64,000 nt of DNA from positions 1 to 64,000 of the forward strand of contig ONOQ01000001.1 of NCBI GenBank assembly GCA_900319485.1. Direction: 5' to 3'. The stretch is from an uncultured Bacteroidales bacterium (GTDB lineage Bacteria; Bacteroidota; Bacteroidia; Bacteroidales; UBA932). The notes below the pieces were generated by a model that did not search any database, had not been told where the DNA came from, and saw only the letters and a program-made list of their open reading frames with translations. This document shows, in pieces, positions 1 to 6,688 of this stretch (position 1 is the first letter of the stretch; each line of letters starts with the position of its first letter). The position numbers and the translations under genes were made by a program.

Positions 1-56
1 GCTTCTATGACTTTATCATAGTACTGCTCCTTCTTCTGTGTTTGATAGATAAACAT
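1..56 (-). CDS. Possible 5' end of a gene running off the window
   Basis: An ATG on the minus strand at 54-56 opens a frame (MFIYQTQKKEQYYDKVIEA) that is still open at the window edge. Nothing in 19 residues identifies a family. A small hairpin (ACTCGT/ACGAGT, 61-77) lies just upstream. The frame may be chance. Confidence 0.2.
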   Translation of the reverse strand, partial: MFIYQTQKKEQYYDKVIE

Positions 57-110
57 TGTAACTCGTGTTTTACGAGTCAACTTTTTTCAGGGAAAGACAC
101 GGTAGCACAA

Positions 111-141
111 AAAAAGCGACGACCCCAGGTCGTCGCTTTTA
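111..141. terminator. Bidirectional-looking rho-independent terminator
   Basis: A perfect 9-bp stem, GCGACGACC (116-124) with GGTCGTCGC (128-136), has a 3-nt loop and is flanked by A5 on the left and T4 on the right. It would end the leftward fimbrillin-like gene that stops at 156. The same stem sequence reappears in the terminator at 6317. Confidence 0.75.
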
Positions 142-155
142 TAAATAAGAGCTGT

Positions 156-1673
156 TTAGTCTGAATAAGGCTGCTTGACGAACATGAAATTTAAGTCAGC
201 AAGATCCAAATACACATTGTATTTTCCTGATGTGAGAGTTGCTGTCATTGCATTTGCTCCGGCCCACTCGAATTGTCCATATGGACAAGAATCCGTCAGA
301 TCGAGAGAACCGCTTACACCAGATTCAGCATCATTTCCATCTGCACCATTCCAATTAAGAATGAATTTGAATGAGTATTGTGCGTTGGTAGGGATTACGA
401 GATTCTCATACATCCAACTATAATTTGCCGCATAATCATCTCGGGCCCTTGATAAATTGTAGGTTCCAAGTCCAGAGATACTTAATTTCACATAACCGGT
501 ACTCCAGGCACGATCTGAATTACTGGTCCAGTTCCCACTAGAATAGTGCCAAGTGCCGCTTCCTCCATTGTAATCAAGTCTAATCCAGAAAGTTTTATTA
601 ATCGCTCCCTGCCTATTAAAGGAGCCATTCACTTTAGATATGTCTCCATCCCAATATGTATTTCCTTCTGTTAGCCACATGTTTTTATCTTTATCATATA
701 AGGTCCACCATTGGTCGTCTTCAGGGTTAAAACTATTTAAATAATAAGTATTCGCAGCGGTTTTAATAAACCTGTTATACTTATATCCAGTCTCCCAATT
801 TGTTAATAAGCTGGCAAGATACCATTCCTCAATCTGATCGACATCGTATGTCAGTGTTCCAAAATTAACGATACTCCTACGAGCAAAAGGGCCAAACGAT
901 TCCGTGGCCGTCTTCTGCTCGTAATAATATGTTTCTGCAGAGTTAATCAACGCAAACTGGAAGTTGGCGTAAGATGATCCTGAGTTGGAATTAACAGGTA
1001 GTGGAATATAGTAAGTTCCATTGCCATCGATTGTCGCGGTAATGGTTGCTCCTGTTAATTCTCCAGAAGCGGAAACAATTGGCGTTCCGGTTTTAAAATC
1101 AGAAACAGTATATCCTCCGGTTATATTGGTATTTGCAGTGAACTTTAATTTTGATGCTCCGACTGGGCAATTAGCGACGGCAATCTTCGCAATCGCACCT
1201 AGATGTTGGAACCTAGCACTTCCTGCTTCTTTATTGAGATATGCAATCATAGGCACTTGAACCTTTGATCCATCAATAGTGGTAGGCCAGTTGATAACAC
1301 GTTCTGTGGAAGTTGCGATAGATGCTGGATAATATGCATACGGGCTAATTGTTGCCTCTTCGTCAACTGATCCTCCGAAAATAACTTTGCTATCTTCGTA
1401 CCTTAAATAAGTAAGTGTTACAGGAGCAGTGGTGGCGTCTTTAGTGGCCAAAACAGCAATCTGATCACCAGGGCCAAAAGCCATACTAACATCTGATAGT
1501 GTGGCTTTAGTTTCAGGGTCTACGGGTTTTTCCTGAGAAACCGCGATTTCAATATATTTCAAACCATTCTCCACCAGTGCTTCATGTATTGAAGATACTT
1601 GAGAGTTGCTTTCTTTATTGCAAGCGACGAGGCTTATGGCCAATATGGCTAAAATTGAATAATACTTTTTCAT
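156..1673 (-). CDS. Fimbrillin-like lipoprotein (cassette A)
   Basis: Predicted exported lipoprotein of 505 aa. The N-terminus has a type II signal peptide ending in lipobox LVAC with Cys18. Residues about 40-280 read like the fimbrillin (Mfa/FimA) superfamily: a short conserved segment near 'AFGPGDQIAVL' and a 'YAYYPA' motif typical of these immunoglobulin-like adhesin or surface proteins. The C-terminal ~220 residues are Trp/Tyr/Gly-rich and end in a strand like those of SusE/SusF-type outer-membrane binding modules. It lies 17 bp downstream of a 54-aa small-protein gene, the arrangement repeated in cassette B. Function is inferred: a surface-exposed structural or binding protein. Coding sequence is clearly AT-richer than most of the window. 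Confidence 0.7.
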   Translation of the reverse strand: MKKYYSILAILAISLVACNKESNSQVSSIHEALVENGLKYIEIAVSQEKPVDPETKATLSDVSMAFGPGDQIAVLATKDATTAPVTLTYLRYEDSKVIFGGSVDEEATISPYAYYPASIATSTERVINWPTTIDGSKVQVPMIAYLNKEAGSARFQHLGAIAKIAVANCPVGASKLKFTANTNITGGYTVSDFKTGTPIVSASGELTGATITATIDGNGTYYIPLPVNSNSGSSYANFQFALINSAETYYYEQKTATESFGPFARRSIVNFGTLTYDVDQIEEWYLASLLTNWETGYKYNRFIKTAANTYYLNSFNPEDDQWWTLYDKDKNMWLTEGNTYWDGDISKVNGSFNRQGAINKTFWIRLDYNGGSGTWHYSSGNWTSNSDRAWSTGYVKLSISGLGTYNLSRARDDYAANYSWMYENLVIPTNAQYSFKFILNWNGADGNDAESGVSGSLDLTDSCPYGQFEWAGANAMTATLTSGKYNVYLDLADLNFMFVKQPYSD

Positions 1674-1690
1674 AATTCTCTCAATTTATG

Positions 1691-1855
1691 TTACCAATCA
1701 ATGGCCTCTCCGCCGTTGTAAAGCGTCGCCTCTTCGGCTTCCATATTTGATGACATCAGCGCCATCATCGTTACAGGTGACATTGGGTCTAGTACCGGGT
1801 GTTCTGTTAGGAGTTCTAGGCTCTCGGTTTCAGGAGCAAGATAAAATTCTTTCAT
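1691..1855 (-). CDS. Small protein of the Y-x-AP-x-x-E type (cassette A)
   Basis: A 54-aa protein starting at ATG 1853-1855 (MKEFYLAPETES…). A longer in-frame start exists upstream, but this start matches the partner in cassette B. Shared features are a Lys/aromatic N-terminus, 'Y-x-AP-x-x-E', 'LLT-E', a Met-rich central stretch ('MSPVTMMALM') and an acidic C-terminus with a Trp at or next to the last residue. There is no signal peptide. Small proteins of this general look are common in Bacteroidales beside surface lipoproteins, but I know of no established function. It precedes the fimbrillin-like gene by 17 bp, so the two are probably co-transcribed. Confidence 0.6.
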   Translation of the reverse strand: MKEFYLAPETESLELLTEHPVLDPMSPVTMMALMSSNMEAEEATLYNGGEAIDW

Positions 1856-1891
1856 ATAGATTTTGTTTTCTAGTTTTCGTGTTAGTTTTAT

Positions 1892-1910
1892 TCCCTTATG
1901 TGCAAGATAA
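1892..1910 (-). promoter_or_regulatory. Conserved leader motif shared by both small-protein cassettes
   Basis: Read on the minus strand this is TTATCTTGCACATAAGGGA, identical to 3112-3130 before the cassette B small protein. It contains an inverted repeat (CTTAT…ATAAG in cassette B, TTAT…ATAA here) and lies about 37 nt before the start codon. It may be an operator, a leader hairpin, or a promoter -7/start region (TATCTTGC resembles TAnnTTTG). Confidence 0.6.
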
Positions 1911-1938
1911 AGGACGTTTTCGTGATACAACACCGGTC

Positions 1939-2007
1939 ATTCGTCCCTAAATACGCATTTTCGTCCCTAATCCCTTGAAACGTAAAAATGTTTTTTGTGA
2001 TGCTTGT
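1939..2007 (-). repeat. Dispersed element, copy 1, with TAGGGACGAA direct repeats
   Basis: Read on the minus strand, the element starts CAAGCATCACAAAAAACA and ends with two TAGGGACGAA-type repeats exactly 20 bp apart (plus-strand TTCGTCCCTA at 1940 and 1960). Similar copies occur at 57117 and 61643. Here it points toward the cassette A small-protein gene, with the direct repeats nearest the gene, as expected of an upstream regulator-binding region. Confidence 0.8.
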
Positions 2008-2068
2008 TTTTCTCTTTAGCAGAGATATAACTTTACTATTTTGCCAGCGCCGAAAATAAATTGGCTCG

Positions 2069-2100
2069 TTTGTTAAATGATATATTTTTCTATATCTTTG
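2069..2100 (+). promoter_or_regulatory. Promoter for the first hicB-like gene
   Basis: TTTG at 2069-2072 and TATCTTTG at 2093-2100 with a 20-bp spacer fit the Bacteroidetes -33/-7 consensus. The ATG follows 5 nt after the -7, so the transcript has almost no leader. Confidence 0.65.
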
Positions 2101-2105
2101 TGACT

Positions 2106-2510
2106 ATGGAAAAAGTATTGATTAATATTGATTGGGTACCAAGCAATTTTGCTGCGGCAACGGCCGACGTGGATATTCCTTGCGTTGCTACGGGACGCAC
2201 GCTTGAAGAAGTTGAAAAGAACATCGTAGATGCTCTGAACTTTCACGTTAGCGGCCTAAAAGAAGACGAGGTGCCTGTTCCGGCCTGTTTACGGGGTGAG
2301 TGGGAACCGGAGTTCCGTCTTACCACCCGGGCGCAACTCAAGTATACCGACAATTATATAACACGTAAGGCCCTGTCAAAAGAGACCGGAATTGCAGAGC
2401 AGCAACTCAGTCACTATGCAAATGGCCTTCGACACCCCCGACCCCAGATGCAGGATCGCATAACAGCGGGCATAGTTTCCATCTGTCGAAGATTGACGCT
2501 GGTTCTGTAA
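2106..2510 (+). CDS. Orphan HicB-like protein
   Basis: 134 aa starting at ATG 2106 (MEKVLINIDWVP…), preferred over an upstream start because the -7 element at 2093-2100 precedes it directly. The N-terminal ~60 residues have the HicB ferredoxin-like fold signature: alternating strands, 'FAAATADVDIPCVATGRTLEEVEKN', then an alpha helix. The C-terminus (from about residue 85) carries a small helix-turn-helix, 'ALSKETGIAEQQLSHYANGLRHP'. HicB proteins are antitoxins that also repress their own promoter. No HicA-type small ORF lies beside it, so it may be a stand-alone repressor or a relic. It sits between the two fimbrillin cassettes. Confidence 0.7.
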   Translation: MEKVLINIDWVPSNFAAATADVDIPCVATGRTLEEVEKNIVDALNFHVSGLKEDEVPVPACLRGEWEPEFRLTTRAQLKYTDNYITRKALSKETGIAEQQLSHYANGLRHPRPQMQDRITAGIVSICRRLTLVL

Positions 2511-2517
2511 TTTTCTA

Positions 2518-2549
2518 TTTGGTTTTTGGTAGCGTTTTTGCTACTTTTG
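2518..2549 (+). promoter_or_regulatory. Promoter for the second hicB-like gene
   Basis: TTTG at 2518-2521, a 20-bp spacer and TACTTTTG at 2542-2549 match the -33/-7 pattern. The start codon is at 2570. Confidence 0.6.
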
Positions 2550-2569
2550 TGGCGAGAAGAAAAAACGCT

Positions 2570-2986
2570 ATGAAGAAACGTAAGATTAAAGCCATCGTCG
2601 AGAAAGGAAAGGACGAACGGTTCTCCATTTACTCCAAAGACCACTTTGGGAATAGTTATTTCGGCGGCTTTGGGGCCAGCGTGGCGGCTGCTAAAGAAGA
2701 CTTCCTGAAGAGCGTTAAGGAAGCCATCGAGGAAGAACAGACCGAAAGCAATGCTGTTTATTCCATCGATAACATTGTGATTGAGTACAGTTACGATATT
2801 CCCTCGTTTTTCAACTTCTTTGACTTCATTAATGTAAGCCGTTTTGCAGAATACGCAGGCGTAAACGAAAGTAAGATGCGGGCTTACAAGAGCGGCGTAT
2901 CCTTCCCTGGAGAAAAGACCACCGCAAAGATCTTCCGGGCTATCAGGAAAATTGGTACCGAACTCACGGCAGCAACATTGCTATAA
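2570..2986 (+). CDS. Second orphan HicB-like protein
   Basis: 138 aa from ATG 2570 (MKKRKIKAIV…); an upstream in-frame start would precede the promoter. The N-terminus resembles HicB ('IKAIVEKGKDERFSIYSKDHFG…FGASVAAAKEDFLKSVKEA'). The C-terminal part, 'FFNFFDFINVSRFAEYAGVNESKMRAYKSG', is the HTH also seen in the HicB proteins at 16822 and 56455. It is separated from the first hicB-like gene by 59 bp with its own promoter. No HicA partner is visible on either side. Two adjacent HicB-like genes without toxins suggest transcriptional regulators or remnants of addiction modules. Confidence 0.7.
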   Translation: MKKRKIKAIVEKGKDERFSIYSKDHFGNSYFGGFGASVAAAKEDFLKSVKEAIEEEQTESNAVYSIDNIVIEYSYDIPSFFNFFDFINVSRFAEYAGVNESKMRAYKSGVSFPGEKTTAKIFRAIRKIGTELTAATLL

Positions 2987-3064
2987 CCAAAACTGCTCAC
3001 CGCGATACTCTATTTGCGTCTAGTCATCCTTTTAGGATGGCTATTCGTCGAATTATCGGGTGGA

Positions 3065-3098
3065 TTTGTCTTTTATTTTGTTAAAAATACTATCTTTG
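3065..3098 (+). promoter_or_regulatory. Promoter of cassette B
   Basis: TTTG at 3065-3068 and TATCTTTG at 3091-3098 with a 22-bp spacer, about 68 bp before the small-protein ATG. The transcript would carry the conserved leader motif. Confidence 0.5.
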
Positions 3099-3111
3099 CG
3101 GCTTGGCTCAC

Positions 3112-3130
3112 TTATCTTGCACATAAGGGA
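3112..3130 (+). promoter_or_regulatory. Conserved leader motif, cassette B copy
   Basis: TTATCTTGCACATAAGGGA, identical over 19 bp to the minus-strand sequence at 1892-1910. CTTAT (3111-3115) pairs with ATAAG (3123-3127) across a 7-nt loop. It is 35 nt upstream of the cassette B small-protein start, nearly the same distance as in cassette A. Confidence 0.6.
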
Positions 3131-3165
3131 GCGCCACATTGATAGTAACAATAAAACAAATATCT

Positions 3166-3336
3166 ATGAACAAAAAACAAACTTATGCAGCCCCTAAGGT
3201 TGAGGGAATCATTCTCTTAACTAGAGAGGCCGTGCTTACAATGTCTATGATGACATTAATGGCCACTATGGAACCTGGCGGAAGCGCCCCCGCCGTGGAA
3301 GAAGCAATTTTTAGTGAAAACGAAGGTTGGGAGTAG
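3166..3336 (+). CDS. Small protein of the Y-x-AP-x-x-E type (cassette B)
   Basis: 56 aa from ATG 3166 (MNKKQTYAAPKVEG…), chosen over the longer frame from 3139 because it aligns with the cassette A protein. Shared positions are 'Y-x-AP-x-x-E', 'LLT', 'VL', a Met-rich core ('MSMMTLMATM'), an 'EEA' block and a Trp near the C-terminus. It has no export signal or known domain. Its stop codon is 4 bp before the ATG of the fimbrillin-like lipoprotein, so the pair is almost certainly translated from one mRNA. Possible roles are a co-exported peptide, a chaperone-like partner or a signal peptide; none can be shown here. Confidence 0.6.
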   Translation: MNKKQTYAAPKVEGIILLTREAVLTMSMMTLMATMEPGGSAPAVEEAIFSENEGWE

Positions 3337-3340
3337 TGTT

Positions 3341-5071
3341 ATGAAAAAGTATTTATTTATGATTGCAACAGTTAGCATAGTGCTTGCTTGTGCAAAAGAG
3401 AATATTCAGAATGACGCAACGCCCGAAAAAGCCCAAGATGCTAAAGGGAACATTTCCTTCGTCGTAGACGTGGAATCTGCATCAGATGTGAAGGCTACAA
3501 TATCAGCAAGCGATAACTTCACTTGGGAGGCCAGCGATCGCGCAGCTGTCTTCACATCTGAAGGCCACAAGGTTGTCCTTACTCCAAGCGATATATCTGG
3601 TGGTGTGGCTACATTTACCGGCGAAGTCACTTCAGGAGAGACTGTTCCAGAGGGTGCGATTGTGGTGTATCCTGCCGATTTTCTTACGGCTGCCAATACA
3701 GTAACATTCCCAGCAGAATATACGTCAAATGGTCAGGGAACAGTTCTCGCCGCAAAGGTAGCAAGTGGCAGGAAACTGACATTTAAGTATCTTGCCGCAA
3801 CCCTGAAGGCCACCATCACGGATGTTCCGTCTATTGCATCATCCATAACGGTCACATCCACCCAGACACTTACTGGAGCACATACAATTAATTTCACAGG
3901 AAGTACTCCGACCCTTTCAACCTCAAGTACGGCAAAGGAGATAACCTTCTCCAGTCCGGCAAATGGAAATAATGAGCTCGTAATTCCTGTTCCTACAACA
4001 GGAGCTGCTCAGACCTTCACATATAAAGTAAACTATAGTTCCAACGTTCTCTTCACACAGTCAACGACAAAGACCCTCGAGCGAAACTCTTATATGTCAA
4101 TGGCTTCGCTGACAATCAATCCTTCCGTGTATCTCCTGAGTAGTATGACTGGTTGGGGAGAAGATGACTCTAAACGTCTTTTGATGAGTGTTTCATCGGG
4201 AGTAGCATCTTCTACTTTAAATGCTTTAAAAAATCAATACTTTAGAGTTTGTATAAAATATCCCGCTTGTGAGGATATGATTGAAATGGGGCCGGCCTCA
4301 TCAATTACAGAAAACTCTGAGAACGGAGATATGAATACTGATGTTTCTGACTGGGTAGAAAAGCCCTCCGTCTTAGTTAAGGATGCGATTGGAAAATATT
4401 CAATTACGTATAACTATACAACAGGCAGATATGGAATAGCAACACTAGAGACATCCCCTTCAATCTATGCGGTTGGCGCTCAGAATTCCTGGAATATCTC
4501 AAATACCGACACCCCTCTTGTTAAAGCAGGAAAATGGTACTATGTTTTAGGTTATAATGGCATATATAAAATAAATTATAGTGGGTACCAAACCAATAAG
4601 TGGTTCGGCGTTTTTGGATATAATGGTTCCTCCGCCACGGGTGCCCCTGGCATAGAAGGCGCTGATTTTGGAAGCTCCGATTCCAATAGCGATTGGTATT
4701 ATTCCTCTGTGCTTTACGATAGCGAGAACAACCTCTATTATTATTGGGCAGAAGGGAAAGATAATGTCCAATCTTTTGCACAATTATACTTAAAAGGTTC
4801 TTGGGATTCCTTCTCTATCGGCGTTCCTATGACAAGATCTTCTTCAAATACTCATATTTGGACTATAACACGTACATTTGCGGCTAATCAGACATTCAAA
4901 GTAACAGATGGAGCTGACGCCTGGTGGGGTTTCTCTAATAATATGGAAAGTATATATGATAATACGGTTCAGGCCGAATCTGCTGACAATCTTAAAATAA
5001 CAGTTGCGGGAACATATCTTATAATGTTCAATGAGAAGACAAATAAATATCACATAGTAAAAACGGACTAA
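3341..5071 (+). CDS. Fimbrillin-like lipoprotein with SusE/F-like C-terminal modules (cassette B)
   Basis: 576 aa from ATG 3341, directly after the small-protein gene; the upstream in-frame ATG overlaps that gene and lacks a signal peptide. The signal peptide ends in lipobox VLAC (Cys17). Residues about 30-270 form a fimbrillin-like region ('TWEASDRAAVFTS', 'VVYPADF'). From about 270 on there are repeated beta-sandwich-like modules with 'SIYAVGAQNSWN' and 'LYLKGSWDSFSIGVPM', the style of SusE/SusF starch-binding and outer-membrane domains. The end 'AGTYLIMFNEKTNKYHIV' matches such a module. It is probably a surface protein binding glycan or matrix. AT-rich like its neighbours. A strong terminator follows at 5102. 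Confidence 0.7.
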   Translation: MKKYLFMIATVSIVLACAKENIQNDATPEKAQDAKGNISFVVDVESASDVKATISASDNFTWEASDRAAVFTSEGHKVVLTPSDISGGVATFTGEVTSGETVPEGAIVVYPADFLTAANTVTFPAEYTSNGQGTVLAAKVASGRKLTFKYLAATLKATITDVPSIASSITVTSTQTLTGAHTINFTGSTPTLSTSSTAKEITFSSPANGNNELVIPVPTTGAAQTFTYKVNYSSNVLFTQSTTKTLERNSYMSMASLTINPSVYLLSSMTGWGEDDSKRLLMSVSSGVASSTLNALKNQYFRVCIKYPACEDMIEMGPASSITENSENGDMNTDVSDWVEKPSVLVKDAIGKYSITYNYTTGRYGIATLETSPSIYAVGAQNSWNISNTDTPLVKAGKWYYVLGYNGIYKINYSGYQTNKWFGVFGYNGSSATGAPGIEGADFGSSDSNSDWYYSSVLYDSENNLYYYWAEGKDNVQSFAQLYLKGSWDSFSIGVPMTRSSSNTHIWTITRTFAANQTFKVTDGADAWWGFSNNMESIYDNTVQAESADNLKITVAGTYLIMFNEKTNKYHIVKTD

Positions 5072-5101
5072 GAAATAGTCTTAAGAAATAGTCTATAGTC
5101 A

Positions 5102-5133
5102 AAGAGGCGGACCAGGGTCCGCCTCTTGTTTTG
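5102..5133 (+). terminator. Rho-independent terminator after cassette B
   Basis: An 11-12-bp stem, AAGAGGCGGACC (5102-5113) with GGTCCGCCTCTT (5116-5127), is followed by TTGTTTTG. It ends the small-protein/lipoprotein transcript. Confidence 0.85.
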
Positions 5134-5227
5134 TCATTACAATAAACCAAATTGGTTTAGCCGCAGTTCGTCTTTTCAAAAAAGCATTTTGTAAGGTAAT
5201 TGCACAAGGTGTTCATCAAATAATGAT

Positions 5228-5235
5228 TATATTTG
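5228..5235 (+). promoter_or_regulatory. -7 element for the secreted two-repeat protein
   Basis: TATATTTG matches TAnnTTTG and lies 22 bp before the ATG at 5258. No clear -33 TTTG was assigned. Confidence 0.45.
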
Positions 5236-5257
5236 CCAAAGTCATAAATAGATGTAT

Positions 5258-6304
5258 ATGAAAAAGGTATTCATAATCGTTTTCCTTATTCTTCAGGGCC
5301 TTTATGCAAGCGCCCAGCAGAAGACATTCTTTGGCTTGACCCTTGGAAATAATTATACTCAAGAAGAGGTGAATAAGATTATCCCGGAGACCACGGAAGG
5401 GCTGTATTCTGTAACAGCGTGGGAGGATGGTTCTGCTGAAATATCAGAGATAAAGATTGCCTTGCTTAAAGATATCGTTCCGCCTATTATGGCAACCGTT
5501 ACCCCTAGGAAAATAAGCCGGAAGACCCCCTTGTATAGGTTAAACTTTGACACTTCTGGAGGGTTGCGCTGGGTATCTCTTATTTACGATAATTCTTGCG
5601 GTCTGCCGAGCATTGTTTACCAACAGTTGGCCGATTCTCTCTCTAAGATATATCCAATGACGCCTCATGAGAATAAAGAAGGATTGCAGTGTTTGGATGT
5701 AGATGGTATGGCCGTAACATTAACCAAAGAGGAAGACTCTATCATACTTTTATATTCTGACGCGTCATATATTGAGAAGATTGTGTCGAACATTATACCA
5801 CCTATTCAAGATAAGTTTTTAGGGCTAAAGATGGGTGAAAGGTACAGTGTGGAAAAAGTAAAGACACTAGTAGGTATGAAAGGTGAGTTTATGGAAAGCG
5901 AAAGAACGGCAGTGGGGACTCGGCTCATTTTTTCTAAGATGGCTTATGCGGGAAAAATCTGGGATTATGGAGAAATCATTCTTTCTTTTGATGGGGCGTT
6001 CTACAAAATATCAATATATGACAGTGTCAACGATTATTATGATGACAGGGCAGAAGCAAAGTCTATCTACAATAATTACAAAGAAACACTAGATAAGAAA
6101 TATGGCGGTGCAGTCGGCCCTGTTGTAGAAGAAAAAGGCGAGGATTTATCGTCTACCTATTTGGGATCAAATGGGATATGGTTAGAGTTATATACAAGAA
6201 GAGGAAAATCTTCAGGTGGCAATTATCGACGTTATGTGGGAATGGTATACTCTCATATGGGGATAATAAGCCAATTCCAGGAAGCCACAGAAAATGAACT
6301 ATAG
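5258..6304 (+). CDS. Secreted protein with two internal repeats, unknown function
   Basis: 348 aa from ATG 5258; an in-frame ATG two codons upstream is possible. The N-terminal signal peptide ends near 'LYASAQQ'. The mature protein seems to contain two copies of one domain. The first opens with 'FFGLTLGNNYTQEEVNKII' (about residue 25) and the second with 'FLGLKMGERYSVEKVKTLVG' (about residue 190). Each is followed by strands and a C-terminal helical stretch with a Tyr-rich 'SIYNNYKETLDKKYGG'. No catalytic motif was recognised. It has its own promoter-like element and terminator, so it is likely a single-gene unit. Confidence 0.6.
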   Translation: MKKVFIIVFLILQGLYASAQQKTFFGLTLGNNYTQEEVNKIIPETTEGLYSVTAWEDGSAEISEIKIALLKDIVPPIMATVTPRKISRKTPLYRLNFDTSGGLRWVSLIYDNSCGLPSIVYQQLADSLSKIYPMTPHENKEGLQCLDVDGMAVTLTKEEDSIILLYSDASYIEKIVSNIIPPIQDKFLGLKMGERYSVEKVKTLVGMKGEFMESERTAVGTRLIFSKMAYAGKIWDYGEIILSFDGAFYKISIYDSVNDYYDDRAEAKSIYNNYKETLDKKYGGAVGPVVEEKGEDLSSTYLGSNGIWLELYTRRGKSSGGNYRRYVGMVYSHMGIISQFQEATENEL

Positions 6305-6316
6305 GCGCATACTCTT

Positions 6317-6347
6317 GCGACGGCCTCTTCAAGGTCGTCGCTTTTTT
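6317..6347 (+). terminator. Rho-independent terminator
   Basis: Stem GCGACGGCCT (6317-6326) with AGGTCGTCGC (6332-6341), one G-U pair, then T6. It follows the secreted protein gene by 12 nt. The stem is nearly the same sequence as the terminator at 111-141. Confidence 0.85.
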
Positions 6348-6349
6348 GT

Positions 6350-6480
6350 GGGCGAGGTTGGATTATAGAGGACCAACCACGCCCGGGGGAAGGGCCCCAG
6401 GAGTGGTTCTGGGGCATTTTTATGGGCGAGGTTGGCGAGGAAAAAACCAGCCTCGCCCAAATGTGCTACCAACCTCGCCC
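6350..6480. repeat. Four GGGCGAGGTTGG-type repeats, two direct and two inverted
   Basis: GGGCGAGGTTGG occurs at 6350-6361 and 6424-6435. The inverted forms CCAGCCTCGCCC (one mismatch) and CCAACCTCGCCC lie at 6447-6458 and 6469-6480, 22 bp apart. No gene lies in this stretch; it is the left part of a 384-bp gene-free interval. Confidence 0.7.
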
Positions 6481-6514
6481 GTAGACGGTCTTTGTCACGT
6501 TTAACAGTTATTTC

Positions 6515-6576
6515 TTGACTAAGATGGGTGTTGGAGACAATCTTAGTCACGTTTTGGGGCGTTTTCGTGACTAAGA
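6515..6576. repeat. GTGACTAAGA repeats including a 10-bp inverted repeat
   Basis: TTGACTAAGA (6515-6524), TCTTAGTCAC (6541-6550, inverted) and GTGACTAAGA (6567-6576) start exactly 26 bp apart. The last two form a perfect 10-bp inverted repeat (6542-6551 with 6566-6575). No coding sequence was seen. Confidence 0.65.
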
Positions 6577-6596
6577 CCGGCAAAAAGGCCGTAGAG

Positions 6597-6648
6597 ATGC
6601 CCGATCAGGCCGGGCATGACGCATTGAGGAGGCCGGGCATGACGGGCA
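6597..6648. repeat. Palindromic repeat ATGCCCG…CGGGCATGACG, intergenic copy
   Basis: ATGCCCG (6597-6603) pairs with CGGGCAT (6611-6617), then GACG. A second half-unit, CCGGGCATGACGGG, follows at 6632. The same repeat occurs inside aroB (12809) and, as a variant, inside sufD (44492). It lies just upstream of the DUF2147 gene promoter. Confidence 0.7.
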
Positions 6649-6664
6649 ATACGCGAAAAATACG

Positions 6665-6672
6665 TATCTTTG
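6665..6672 (+). promoter_or_regulatory. -7 element for the DUF2147 gene
   Basis: TATCTTTG, an exact TAnnTTTG match, 16 bp before ATG 6689. Confidence 0.55.
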
Positions 6673-6688
6673 CTCAAACGTTACTAAA

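Noticed and set aside
1939..2007. Invertible promoter or insertion-sequence end
   Set aside because: No flanking inverted repeats around an invertible segment and no recombinase or transposase gene in the window.
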